64,000 nucleotides of DNA, taken from JAGVSR01 sp964589785 (GTDB taxonomy: Bacteria > Pseudomonadota > Alphaproteobacteria > Rhizobiales > Hyphomicrobiaceae). The stretch is from contig CAZPUQ010000013.1 of NCBI GenBank assembly GCA_964589785.1, positions 1 to 64,000 on the forward strand, given 5' to 3'. The position numbers and the translations under genes were made by a program. Positions 27,301 to 36,086 of this stretch are shown piece by piece. The notes under the pieces are model-generated. The model did no database searches, was not told where the DNA came from, and saw only the letters and a list, made by a program, of their open reading frames with translations. Position 1 is the stretch's first letter, and every line of letters starts with the position of its first letter.

Positions 27301-29256
27301 ATGCTCACCTACCGCCCGGACGTGGATGGGCTTCGCGCCCTGTCCATCATCGTCGTACTGCTGTTCCACGCTGGGTTCGACGACTGGTCCGGCGGCTTCG
27401 TGGGTGTCGACGTCTTCTTCGTCATCTCCGGCTATCTCATCACCTCGCTCATCGCGACCGAGATGGCCGAGGGCCGGTTCAGCCTCGCGCGGTTCTACGA
27501 GCGCCGCGTCCGCCGTCTCCTGCCGTCCACGATCCCGGTCCTGCTGTTCACGACCGCCTTCGCCTGGGCTTTCTACACGACCGACCGGTTCCTGGAGTTC
27601 GCGCAGAGCCTGATCGCCGTGGCGACCTACTCGTCGAACTGGTTCTTCCTCCACGTCGGCGGCTATTTCGCGGGTGGCGCGGAGACGACGCCGCTTCTCC
27701 ACACCTGGTCGCTCGCGGTCGAGGAGCAGTTCTATCTCGTCTTTCCCTTTCTCATGATCCTCATCGCCCGGCGCCCGGCCCGCGTGCGGCCCGTGCTCGC
27801 CGGCATCGCCATCGCGAGCCTGGCTTATTCGCAGCACCTCATAGGGACCGGCAAGACCGACCTGTCGTTCTTCAGCTCGCTGTCGCGCTTCTGGGAGCTG
27901 ATGCTCGGCGCACTGCTGGCCCTGTCGCCGGCGCTCATCCGCCGCCTCGCCCCGTATTCAACCGCGATGCGCATGGCCGGGCTCGTCCTGATCCTGGTGC
28001 CGGTGTTCACGTACTCCGAGAACACGCCCTTCCCGGGCTTTGCAGGCCTGCCTCCGACGATCGGGGCGGTGCTGCTGATCGCGGCCTCGCCCCAGCGTGG
28101 CGATGCCGTGCTGTCCCTGCTGCAATCCGCGCCCGCGGTCTATGTCGGCCGCATCTCCTATGCGCTCTACCTGTGGCACTGGCCGATCCTCGGCGCCATG
28201 GGCACGCTCGTCTTCGACCACAACGACCTGCACAAGGTCCTCGCCATCCTTCTAAGCGTCGCGCTGGCGGCCCTCTCCTACCACTGGCTCGAGCAGCCGA
28301 TCCGCCGGCGGACATGGCTCGCGCGCCGCCGGGATGTCGCGGGTCTGCTGGCGGCGGCGACCGCGGCCAGCATCGCGATCGGAGTCTACGGCTGGCAGTC
28401 GGGCGGTTGGCCGGGCCGCATGTCGCCGGAGGCGGAACGGATGGCGGCCGTCGCCGCGCAGCGCGCCCCCGATCCCGACCAATGCTTCAACCTCGGCGAC
28501 AAGCCCAGCCGGTTCTGCCGCCTGAACGGCGCGGCGGGCCAGCCGCTCGACCTCGTGCTGTGGGGCGACAGCCACGCCCAGTCGATCGCGCCGGCGCTGC
28601 GCAAGTATGCCGGGGAACGGGGCCTTGCCGTCGGCTTTGCGCTCAAGGCCGACTGCCCGCCCGTCGTCGGCGCCTGGCGCGCCAAGGATCCGACGCAGAG
28701 CTGCCGCCGCTTCAACGACGAAGCCCTTGCGTTCCTCGCCGAAGCACGTCCCCGCCTCGTTGTGATGGCCGCCTGGTGGTCCAACTACACCAGCGGGCGC
28801 CAGCTCTTCCTCGATGATGCGCGGGCGGCTACGGATCGCGGCGAAAGCCTGGCGATCTTTGAAGCCGCCCTCGGCCGCACGCTGGAGGGGATCGCAGCAC
28901 GCGGCGCCGTCCCCGTCGTCCTCGAGCAGGTGCCGCAAAACAGCGGCTCGCTTCCCTCTGCCTCGCTCGTGCTCGGCCGGCTCGGCCTGCCGCTCGACAC
29001 TGTCGCATCCGCCACGGCCGAGCACCGCAAGCGGCAGCGCCCGATGGCGACGCTGCTCGACCGGTGGGCGCAGAAGATACCCCTCGCACGCATCGACCCG
29101 GCGCAGGCGCTGTGCCGCACGGAGGTCTGCGCGGTCGAAGCCGGCGGCAAGCTGCTCTATCTCGACAACGACCACCTGAACCTCGACGGCAGCCTGTTCC
29201 TCTATCCCTACCTCGCGGCCGAACTGGACAAGCTCTTCGCGCGGAGGCCGCCGTAG
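27301..29256 (+). CDS. OafA/YrhL-type acyltransferase with SGNH domain
   Basis: 651 residues. It starts directly with YRPDVDGLRALSI, the conserved entry of the acyltransferase-3 domain, followed by about ten membrane helices to residue 375. An extracytoplasmic SGNH-hydrolase-like domain carries LWGDSHAQS and a C-terminal DNDHLN. Such fusions O-acetylate surface polysaccharides or peptidoglycan, the membrane part passing acetyl groups to the SGNH part. An in-frame ATG 24 bp upstream is an alternative start. It appears monocistronic. Confidence 0.88.
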   Translation: MLTYRPDVDGLRALSIIVVLLFHAGFDDWSGGFVGVDVFFVISGYLITSLIATEMAEGRFSLARFYERRVRRLLPSTIPVLLFTTAFAWAFYTTDRFLEFAQSLIAVATYSSNWFFLHVGGYFAGGAETTPLLHTWSLAVEEQFYLVFPFLMILIARRPARVRPVLAGIAIASLAYSQHLIGTGKTDLSFFSSLSRFWELMLGALLALSPALIRRLAPYSTAMRMAGLVLILVPVFTYSENTPFPGFAGLPPTIGAVLLIAASPQRGDAVLSLLQSAPAVYVGRISYALYLWHWPILGAMGTLVFDHNDLHKVLAILLSVALAALSYHWLEQPIRRRTWLARRRDVAGLLAAATAASIAIGVYGWQSGGWPGRMSPEAERMAAVAAQRAPDPDQCFNLGDKPSRFCRLNGAAGQPLDLVLWGDSHAQSIAPALRKYAGERGLAVGFALKADCPPVVGAWRAKDPTQSCRRFNDEALAFLAEARPRLVVMAAWWSNYTSGRQLFLDDARAATDRGESLAIFEAALGRTLEGIAARGAVPVVLEQVPQNSGSLPSASLVLGRLGLPLDTVASATAEHRKRQRPMATLLDRWAQKIPLARIDPAQALCRTEVCAVEAGGKLLYLDNDHLNLDGSLFLYPYLAAELDKLFARRPP

Positions 29257-29343
29257 CATTGGAAACGAGACGGCGCCCGTCTATATCTGACACGTCCTAT
29301 GCAATCGCGCAGAACCAACGGGCGCGGATCGAGGCGCGCCGCA

Positions 29344-29994
29344 ATGCCGAACGCTTCCTTGAAACCTACGGGCCTGCTCCTGTCCGGCGGCCGGTCGCTG
29401 CGCATGAGCGGCGCCTTCGCCGCGGGCCGCGGCGACAAGGGGCTGCTCGAGGTCGGCGGCAAGCCGATGCTCGGCCACGTGATCGAGCGCCTCGGACCGC
29501 AGGTCGGGCAAATGGTGATCAATGCGAACGGCGATCCGGCGCGGTTTGCATCCTTCGGCCTGCCGGTCGTCGCCGACAGGATCGAAGGCTACGCAGGACC
29601 GCTCGCCGGCATTCTCGCCGGCTTGCAGTGGTCGCGGCTTCAGGCGCCCCGAGCAACGCACATCGTCAGCGTCGCGGCGGATGCGCCCTTCTTGCCCGGC
29701 GATCTCGTGGAGCGTCTGCTGGCCGCGCTGTCCGCCACGACGGGATCGATTGCGCTCGCCCGCTCGGGCGGGGCGGTGCATCCCGTCATCGGACTGTGGC
29801 CGGTGTCGCTCGCCGACGATCTGGAGGCCGCCTTGCGGAGCGGCACCCGACGGGTCCGGGAGTGGAGCGAGCGCCATGGAGCCGTGCCCGTCGACTTCCC
29901 GTTCATCGCGCTGAAGGGCCGCGCCGTCGACCCGTTCTTCAATGCCAACACGCCCGAGGAGCTTGCCGAAGCCCGCAAGCTCCTGGCCGGCTGA
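29344..29994 (+). CDS. mobA: Molybdenum cofactor guanylyltransferase
   Basis: 216 residues. N-terminal nucleotide-binding motif GLLLSGGRSLRM followed, after an insertion of about nine residues, by DKGLLEVGGKPML; later VAADAPFLP supplies the metal-binding Asp. The enzyme joins GMP to molybdopterin-Mo to give the MGD cofactor in the cytoplasm. Start placed at MPNASLK, which gives the family's usual length; an in-frame ATG at 29299 exists. It lies 24 bp before mobB, forming a two-gene cofactor operon. Confidence 0.88.
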   Translation: MPNASLKPTGLLLSGGRSLRMSGAFAAGRGDKGLLEVGGKPMLGHVIERLGPQVGQMVINANGDPARFASFGLPVVADRIEGYAGPLAGILAGLQWSRLQAPRATHIVSVAADAPFLPGDLVERLLAALSATTGSIALARSGGAVHPVIGLWPVSLADDLEAALRSGTRRVREWSERHGAVPVDFPFIALKGRAVDPFFNANTPEELAEARKLLAG

Positions 29995-30018
29995 GGCCGT
30001 GGACGAGAGACCCGCCGC

Positions 30019-30573
30019 ATGACACGCGCCTTCGATCCTCCCGTCATCGGCATCGCCGGCTGGAAGAATTCCGGCAAGACGACGCTGACGGTGCGCCTCA
30101 TCGCGGAGTTCGCGCGGCGAGGACTCAGGATCGCATCCGTCAAGCACGCCCATCACGACTTCCAGATCGATGATGCGGAAACCGACAGCGCCCGCCATCG
30201 CCGCGCGGGCGCCGGCGAGGTGGTCGTCGTCGGCGGCAAGCGGTGGGCGATGATCCATGAGCTCGCCGCCGGGGAGCCGGAGCCGACGCTCGATGCCATC
30301 CTCGCCCAGCTGTCACCGTCGGACCTAATCATCGTCGAGGGCTACAAGACGGCGCCGATCCCGAAGATCGAGGTGCGCCGGACCGCGCAGCGGGATGGTC
30401 GGCCGCTGGCGCCCGACGATCCGACGATCATCGCCATCGCGTCGGATCACCCAACCGACCACGGCGACCTGCCGCTGTTTGCGCTCGACGACGTGCCGGC
30501 GATTGCCGACTTCATCGTCCGCGCCCTCAGCGTGGGGCGCACGGACAGACCGGCGGCGCATTCGGGACCCTGA
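30019..30573 (+). CDS. mobB: Molybdopterin-guanine dinucleotide biosynthesis protein B
   Basis: 184 residues. P-loop GWKNSGKTT (about residue 14), then VKHAHHDFQID, DTDSARHRRAGA-like and VEGYK motifs of the MobB GTPase family. It binds GTP and assists MobA. It follows mobA at 24 bp. No molybdoenzyme gene is in the window, so the product serves enzymes encoded elsewhere. Confidence 0.9.
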   Translation: MTRAFDPPVIGIAGWKNSGKTTLTVRLIAEFARRGLRIASVKHAHHDFQIDDAETDSARHRRAGAGEVVVVGGKRWAMIHELAAGEPEPTLDAILAQLSPSDLIIVEGYKTAPIPKIEVRRTAQRDGRPLAPDDPTIIAIASDHPTDHGDLPLFALDDVPAIADFIVRALSVGRTDRPAAHSGP

Positions 30574-30705
30574 GCATCTCGCGCGCCGCCCTCCGCCTGG
30601 TGTGGCCCTGACGCCGCAGCATCGGCCCGACCCACGCCGGTCACGTTGGACTCCTCACCCGACTCGAACATCATTGCTTCCGATGTCGGCTAGGCGGAGG
30701 CTCTG

Positions 30706-31218
30706 ATGAGATACTACGCGAAGCTCGTGCGGCTGCGGCTGGAAGTGGCCTGCGCCGAGATCGAGGGCGACGACATCAAGACCGGCCAGCAGGCCGCCGA
30801 CCGGGCGCTCGATGCGGCGAGCGCCGGCGAGCTCGACTGGAAGCTGCAGCCGCTCGACGAGGAGGCCTACGCCCCTCACGTCGAGATGCTGGTCTCCGAT
30901 CCCGAGCTCGCCAAATCCGATCGCGGCGCGGCCTCCATCCGCCGGTGGATGACGAGTGAGGAGGCCGGCGTCCTCGACCGCTATCTTCTGCTCCATGCCG
31001 ATCTGGAGACGGGCGAGGCGCGCACCATCCTGCAGCCGTGGCTGTCCGAGGCGGCCGGCCTGACGCTCGCCGACCTGTGCGGCGAGTGGATGGACGACCT
31101 CGCCGACCTGAGCGAGATCGCCGTCGAGCCGCCGCGCTCGGCGAAGCGCTCCGCCACCATCATCCCGTTCCGCCCGAAGTCGCGGGGCGAGGGCAGCAGC
31201 GGATCGGCCCTGTCCTAG
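30706..31218 (+). CDS. Hypothetical 170-residue acidic protein
   Basis: GGAGG precedes the ATG at good spacing. The protein is acidic and helical for about 145 residues, with a short basic tail. It has no signal peptide, membrane helix or recognisable motif. It is convergent with sulP (24-bp gap) and 132 bp after mobB, so it may or may not belong to that operon. Function unknown. Confidence 0.6.
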   Translation: MRYYAKLVRLRLEVACAEIEGDDIKTGQQAADRALDAASAGELDWKLQPLDEEAYAPHVEMLVSDPELAKSDRGAASIRRWMTSEEAGVLDRYLLLHADLETGEARTILQPWLSEAAGLTLADLCGEWMDDLADLSEIAVEPPRSAKRSATIIPFRPKSRGEGSSGSALS

Positions 31219-31242
31219 CGCAGCGCGCGGCCCCAACGGTCC

Positions 31243-32976
31243 TCACGTCGCATCGGCGTCGTTCGCACGTTCCGATCCGGAGCGCCATTCATTCAGCGCA
31301 TCCTCTGCGGTCGCAGCATACCGGACCGTCGGGCGGCGCAATCCGGCCGCGAGAAGCGTGCGGCGCACCGATGGCCGGGCGCCTGCGAAGTAAACGGACG
31401 TTCCCGACTGGCGCAGCTTGTGGACGAAGCTCTCCAGCGCCTTGGCCGCGGTCGTGTCGACGAGCGGGACGTCGGAGAAATCGAGCACGAAGACTTTCGG
31501 ATGCGCGCCGATCCGGTCGAGCACGGCGCTCACAGCCGCCGTGGCGCCGAAGAAGAACGCGCCGCTGATCCGGTAGACGGTGGCCTCGTCGCCGAGAGCG
31601 TTCGGATTGTAGATCGCGCGGTCGGCGCCCGTGGTGTCCGCGACGTCCTCGCTGATGAGCGGGCCGCCGCCCTCGATCTCGATCGCCTCCGCCATGCGAT
31701 GCAGGAACAGGAAGGCGCCGAGCGTCACGCCCGTCGCAATGGCGATCGTCAGGTCCGTAAAGATCGTAAGCAGAAACGTGGCCATCAGCACGATCGCATC
31801 GCCCCACGATGCGCGCAGGAGGCCCGCGAACTCCGCCTTCTCGGCCATGTTCCAGGCGACGACCGCGAGCACGGCGCCGAGGGCTGCGAGCGGGATGAAG
31901 CTGGCCAGCGGCGCGGCGACGGCCATGAAGAGCAGGATGTAGAGGGCATGCAGCATTCCCGCGACAGGGCTGCGCGCTCCGGCGCGGACGTTCGTCGCCG
32001 TCCGCGCGATCGTGCCCGTCGCGCACATGCCGCCGAAGGTGACGGCTGCCAGGTTGGCGACCCCCTGCGCGACGAGCTCGCAGTTGGAGCGGTGCCTGCG
32101 CCCGGTCATGCCATCGGCGACGACCGCCGACAGAAGCGACTCGATGCTGCCCAGCAGGGCGATCGCAATGGCATCGGGCAACACGCTCCGCACCATCGCC
32201 ATGTCGAAGACCGGAAGGGACGGCGCCGGAAGCGTCTGCGGCACGCCGCCGAACCGCGTGCCGATGGTCGCCACATCGACATCGAGGACGGAGGTGAGGA
32301 TCGCCGCCACCGCCACGGCGATCAGGAATCCGGGCCATTTCGGGCGCAGGCGACGCAGACCGAGAATGATCGCGATGGACAAGAGCGACAGCAGGATGGC
32401 CGCGGGCTTGTAGGTTCCGAGGCTATCGCCGATGGCCGCCAGCTTCGGCAGCAGCGCCGCCGGCTCCCGGACCATGTCGAGGCCGAGGAGCTCCTTGAAC
32501 TGGCTGGCGAAGATGATGACCGCGATGCCCGCCGTGAAGCCGACCGTCACCGGAAAGGGAATGTACTTGATGTAGGTGCCGAGGCGGAGAAAGCCGACGC
32601 TCATCATCATCAGGCCGGCCATGAGCGTGGCCAGCACCAGGCCGTCGTAGCCATGCCGCTCGACGATGGTGGCGATGAGAACGATGAAGGCTCCGGCCGG
32701 TCCGCCGATCTGGAAGCGGCTGCCGCCGATGGCCGAGATCAGGAAGCCGCCGACGATCGCCGTGTAGAGCCCCTTGTCGGGTGAGAGACCCGAGCCGATG
32801 GCGATGGCCATGGACAGCGGCAGGGCGACGATGGCGACCGTCAGCCCGGCGATGGCATCGGCGCGCAGATCCGCAGCACTGTAGCCCTCGCGGAGCAGGG
32901 TCACGAGCTTCGGCGTGAAGAGCTCGGCGAATGTCGGCTCCGGCCTCTTGAGCGAGCGAGCAACGGGTGCGACCAA
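31243..32976 (-). CDS. SulP-family anion transporter with STAS domain
   Basis: 577 residues. The membrane domain (about 45-440) includes the sulfate transporter signature region after ADAIAGLTVAIVALPLSMA and GLYTAIVGGFL. A C-terminal STAS domain (about 455-560) has VFVLDFSDVPLVDTTAAKAL. The family moves sulfate, bicarbonate or dicarboxylates, often with Na+ or H+. The start is TTG with AGGAGA 8 bp upstream. Genes linked to bicarbonate (carbonic anhydrase) or sulfur assimilation are not adjacent, so the substrate stays open; the divergent rhodanese gene weakly hints at sulfur. Confidence 0.88.
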   Translation of the reverse strand: MVAPVARSLKRPEPTFAELFTPKLVTLLREGYSAADLRADAIAGLTVAIVALPLSMAIAIGSGLSPDKGLYTAIVGGFLISAIGGSRFQIGGPAGAFIVLIATIVERHGYDGLVLATLMAGLMMMSVGFLRLGTYIKYIPFPVTVGFTAGIAVIIFASQFKELLGLDMVREPAALLPKLAAIGDSLGTYKPAAILLSLLSIAIILGLRRLRPKWPGFLIAVAVAAILTSVLDVDVATIGTRFGGVPQTLPAPSLPVFDMAMVRSVLPDAIAIALLGSIESLLSAVVADGMTGRRHRSNCELVAQGVANLAAVTFGGMCATGTIARTATNVRAGARSPVAGMLHALYILLFMAVAAPLASFIPLAALGAVLAVVAWNMAEKAEFAGLLRASWGDAIVLMATFLLTIFTDLTIAIATGVTLGAFLFLHRMAEAIEIEGGGPLISEDVADTTGADRAIYNPNALGDEATVYRISGAFFFGATAAVSAVLDRIGAHPKVFVLDFSDVPLVDTTAAKALESFVHKLRQSGTSVYFAGARPSVRRTLLAAGLRRPTVRYAATAEDALNEWRSGSERANDADAT

Positions 32977-33284
32977 GGGGTCCGTCTCCTGAAATCAAGG
33001 AGCGGCGGGATCGTCGGCCTCATGTGTCGGCGGTCGCCGTCGCGGTCATCGGGCCCTGGCCAGCAGCGAACCGTGGCAGAGCCCGTGCGTCGCCGAATCG
33101 CGACCGCAGCAATTCCGAAGGTATCCCCGGAACGGCCCGCCGTGACAAGTTCCGCGCTGCCGCAGCGCGTCGCCGGGCCGACGCGCCCGGCCGATGCGCC
33201 CCATGCCGTCCAAGGTGACCGCCGTCACTGTCAGGCGCCGGGATGCGGTATAATAAAAGGATGTTGCTCGATGGAGGCCCAGTC

Positions 33285-33899
33285 ATGTCCAGGCTCTTTG
33301 TGAAACGCGCGCCCCTCCTCGCCCGCACGGCGGCGTTGGCGGCCGTCTGCGCGGCGTTGGCAGGATCGCTCCCGGCCGCGGCGGCCGATGTTCCGGCCGC
33401 GAAGAAGACGTCGCTCGGGCTCTACGTCACGGCGGCCGACGCCGCGCGCGCCGCCGCCGCCGAGCCGGACAAGATCCTGTTCCTCGACGTCCGCACGCCG
33501 AGCGAGCTGATGTTCGTCGGATCGACGAGTGCCGTCGACGCGAACATTCCGTTCGTGACGCTCGCGAGCCCCGCCCGGTGGGACGAGAAGAACAACCGGT
33601 TGCAGCTCGAGCCGAACCCGGCGTTCACCGAGGATGTCAAGGCGAAGCTCGCGGCGCGGAGCCTGACCAAGGCGGACAAGGTGTTCCTGATGTGCCGGTC
33701 GGGCGAGCGCTCGGCCCGAGCGGTCGATACGCTGGCTACCGCGGGCTTCACGAATGTCTGGTCCGTCATCGACGGCTTCGAGGGCGACCTCTCCAAGGAC
33801 GGGCGGCGCGATGTCAACGGCTGGAAGAACGCCGGCCTGCCCTGGAGCTACAAGCTCGACAAGTCGAAGCTCGACCTCGCGCCGGCCGGCGCACGCTGA
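33285..33899 (+). CDS. Periplasmic rhodanese-domain protein
   Basis: 204 residues. A signal peptide with Ala-rich end (about residues 1-33) is followed by a single rhodanese domain with LFLDVRTPSE and the active loop VFLMCRSGERSAR carrying the catalytic Cys. Periplasmic rhodaneses transfer sulfane sulfur or bind thiol compounds. GGAGG stands 7 bp before the ATG; a TATAATA stretch at 33250 is a possible -10 box. It heads a three-gene run with a DUF3365 heme protein and a small cytochrome-like protein. Confidence 0.82.
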   Translation: MSRLFVKRAPLLARTAALAAVCAALAGSLPAAAADVPAAKKTSLGLYVTAADAARAAAAEPDKILFLDVRTPSELMFVGSTSAVDANIPFVTLASPARWDEKNNRLQLEPNPAFTEDVKAKLAARSLTKADKVFLMCRSGERSARAVDTLATAGFTNVWSVIDGFEGDLSKDGRRDVNGWKNAGLPWSYKLDKSKLDLAPAGAR

Positions 33900-33927
33900 G
33901 GCGCAGCCGATGCGGAAAGGCCCGAAG

Positions 33928-34533
33928 ATGGTCTCTCATGCGATCGACCGGATGGCGCGTTCGTCCCTCCTCGTTGCCGCGCTCGCAGCGGCGGCCGTGC
34001 CCGCCTCGGCCGGCGAGTTCCTTGCCGCCGACAGCGCCGATGTCCGCGCCGCACGCGCGATGGCCGTCGAGCTCGCAAGCCGTCTCAAGGGGCAACTGGA
34101 AGCCGCGCTTGCGGCGGGGGGCGCGGTCTCGGCTCTTGAGGTCTGCCGGACGGTGGCGCCCGCGATTGCCGAGGAGATCTCCGCCGCCCGCGGTGCCCAG
34201 GTGGCCAGAACGGCGCTCAAGGTGCGCAATCCGCACAACGCGCCCGACGCCTTCGAGCGCGGCGTTCTTGAGCGCTTCGTCACGGAGGCGGCGGCTGGAG
34301 CGGACCCGGCCAAACTGGAGCACGCCGAGATCGTCACCGAGAACGGGGAACGCGTCCTGCGCTACATGAAGGCCATTCCCATGGCTGAAGCCCCGTGTGC
34401 GGCGTGTCACGGACGGGCCATTGCGCCTAACGTCGCGCAGAAGATCAAGGAGCTCTATCCGGCGGACAAGGCGACGGGCTTTGCGCCGGGCGACATCCGG
34501 GGGGCGTTCACGATCGTCCGGCCCATGCCCTGA
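33928..34533 (+). CDS. Exported DUF3365 (Tll0287-like) heme protein
   Basis: 201 residues. Signal peptide to about residue 28. The DUF3365 domain includes LEVCRTVAPAIAEEI, RNPHNAPDAFE and the c-type heme motif CAACH near residue 160. Tll0287-like domains are PAS-like redox or sensor modules; the CxxCH indicates covalent heme and periplasmic maturation. GGAAAGG precedes the chosen ATG; a slightly longer start exists at 33910. It is 28 bp from the rhodanese gene and 43 bp from the next cytochrome, consistent with one operon handling a sulfur or redox stress in the periplasm. Confidence 0.82.
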   Translation: MVSHAIDRMARSSLLVAALAAAAVPASAGEFLAADSADVRAARAMAVELASRLKGQLEAALAAGGAVSALEVCRTVAPAIAEEISAARGAQVARTALKVRNPHNAPDAFERGVLERFVTEAAAGADPAKLEHAEIVTENGERVLRYMKAIPMAEAPCAACHGRAIAPNVAQKIKELYPADKATGFAPGDIRGAFTIVRPMP

Positions 34534-34576
34534 GGGCGGCGGGCCGGCCCAGACCCGACGCGATGGAGGCCCTGCC

Positions 34577-34858
34577 ATGATCGACCGTGCCCTCGACCAT
34601 GCCATGATCGACCGGGTCCTTGTGGGTCTCGCTGCGCTCCTCCTCTTCATGCGTCCGGCGGCGGCGGACGAGAGCCTGTTCAAGACGCATTGCGGGTCGT
34701 GTCATCCCTCTGCGAGACAAGTCTCCGCCCGCGTGACCGGTACGGCGGACGAACGGCGGAGCCGGCTCGATGCGGTTCTGAGGAAGCACCGGCGCGCGCC
34801 GCCCGACGCCGTCCGCGAGGCCGTGATCGCATACCTGCTGACCCTGCCTAAACCATGA
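34577..34858 (+). CDS. Small cytochrome c-like protein lacking an obvious distal Met
   Basis: 93 residues. Signal peptide to about residue 31, then a heme-binding CGSCH and a C-terminal helix (VREAVIAYLLTLPKP) as in class I cytochromes c. The usual distal ligand Met in the loop before the last helix is not present (the loop reads RRAPPDA), so the heme may be His/other-ligated or five-coordinate. GGAGG lies 7 bp upstream of the ATG. It is the last gene of the rhodanese/DUF3365 run. Confidence 0.75.
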   Translation: MIDRALDHAMIDRVLVGLAALLLFMRPAAADESLFKTHCGSCHPSARQVSARVTGTADERRSRLDAVLRKHRRAPPDAVREAVIAYLLTLPKP

Positions 34859-34886
34859 CTGGGGATGGCCGAGGGAGCGACATCGC

Positions 34887-35975
34887 TCATCGCTTCGCCT
34901 CGCGGGCCAGGAGCGTCCGCTTGCGTGCGACACCCCACCGATAGCCGGACAGGCTGCCGTCGGTGCGCACGACGCGGTGACAGGGAATGGCGACGGCGAT
35001 CTTGTTGGCCGCGCAGGCCTGTGCCACGGCGCGCACGGCTTGCGGCGAGCCGATCCGCCGGGCGATCTCGGCGTAGCTCGCGGTCGTGCCGGCGGGGATC
35101 TTTCTGAGCGCCTCCCAAACGCGATGCTGGAAGGCCGTTCCACGGATATCCAGCGGCAGGTCGAGACCCGTGTCTGGGGCCTCCACGAAGCCGACGACCT
35201 CGGCCACCAGCGCCTCGAAGGATGTGTCACCGCCAACGAGCGTGGCGTTCGGGAAGCCATCCTGCAATTCGCGCACGAGTGCGTCGGGATCGTCGCCCAG
35301 CAGGATCGCGCATACGCCCGTGCGGCTCTGCGCGACGAGAATGGCGCCCAGCGAGCATTGACCGACGGCGAACCGGATCTCGGTGTCCTTGCCGCCGGCC
35401 CGGAACGCCTTCGACGTCATGCCCAGCAGGTCGCCGGCCGCCGCGTAGAAGCGCGCACTGGAATTGAACCCCGCCTCGTGAACGGCCTCGGTGACGGATC
35501 GGCTCGTTGGCAGACGGCCGCGCACCCGTCGCCTGCGTTCGGCCGCCGCATAGGCTTTCGGGGTAATGCCGACCACCGACTTGAAGAGGCGATGGAAATG
35601 GAAGGGGCTGAGGCCCACCGTCGCGGCCAGCTCGTCGAGCTTCGGCGGCTCCTCGGCGTCCTCGATCAGCCGACAGGCCTCCACCATCCGCAAGGCCTGC
35701 TGCCGATCCGCCGTCGGGCTCTTCGGGTTGCAGCGCCGGCAGGCACGAAAGCCGGCCTTCTCCGCATCGGCCGCGGTCGCGTGGAACGCGACGTTGGCGC
35801 GCTTGGCGCGGCGTGCGGCGCACGAGGGCCGGCAATAGATGCCGGTCGAAGCGACCGAATAGACGAACGCTCCATCGAAGGTTCCGTCGCGCGCGACCAC
35901 TGCCGCCCACTTCTCCTCGTCGGTCAGGACTGGCCCGGCGGTTCGGGGCGACAATCTCGCTGTGTCTCGCGCCAT
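34887..35975 (-). CDS. ada: Bifunctional Ada DNA-repair methyltransferase and activator
   Basis: 362 residues. Zn-binding N-terminal Ada domain with the four Cys (GIYCRPSC and RACRRC), of which the first is the methyl-phosphotriester acceptor. An AraC-type helix-turn-helix (about 105-185; LSPFHFHRLFKSVVG) and a C-terminal O6-methylguanine methyltransferase domain with IPCHRVV active Cys follow. It repairs alkylated DNA and, once methylated, activates the adaptive response. Start is ATG at 35975; the upstream extension is not conserved in composition. Confidence 0.93.
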   Translation of the reverse strand: MARDTARLSPRTAGPVLTDEEKWAAVVARDGTFDGAFVYSVASTGIYCRPSCAARRAKRANVAFHATAADAEKAGFRACRRCNPKSPTADRQQALRMVEACRLIEDAEEPPKLDELAATVGLSPFHFHRLFKSVVGITPKAYAAAERRRRVRGRLPTSRSVTEAVHEAGFNSSARFYAAAGDLLGMTSKAFRAGGKDTEIRFAVGQCSLGAILVAQSRTGVCAILLGDDPDALVRELQDGFPNATLVGGDTSFEALVAEVVGFVEAPDTGLDLPLDIRGTAFQHRVWEALRKIPAGTTASYAEIARRIGSPQAVRAVAQACAANKIAVAIPCHRVVRTDGSLSGYRWGVARKRTLLAREAKR

Positions 35976-36086
35976 CGTGATCCTCAGGATTGCATGTGTC
36001 GCCAGGCGCGCCGTGCGACGGTCCGGAAGCAAGACGCATCATTGCCCATCCGAGGGAGGGGAGCGACCCGATTCTTGCTGTCGAAT

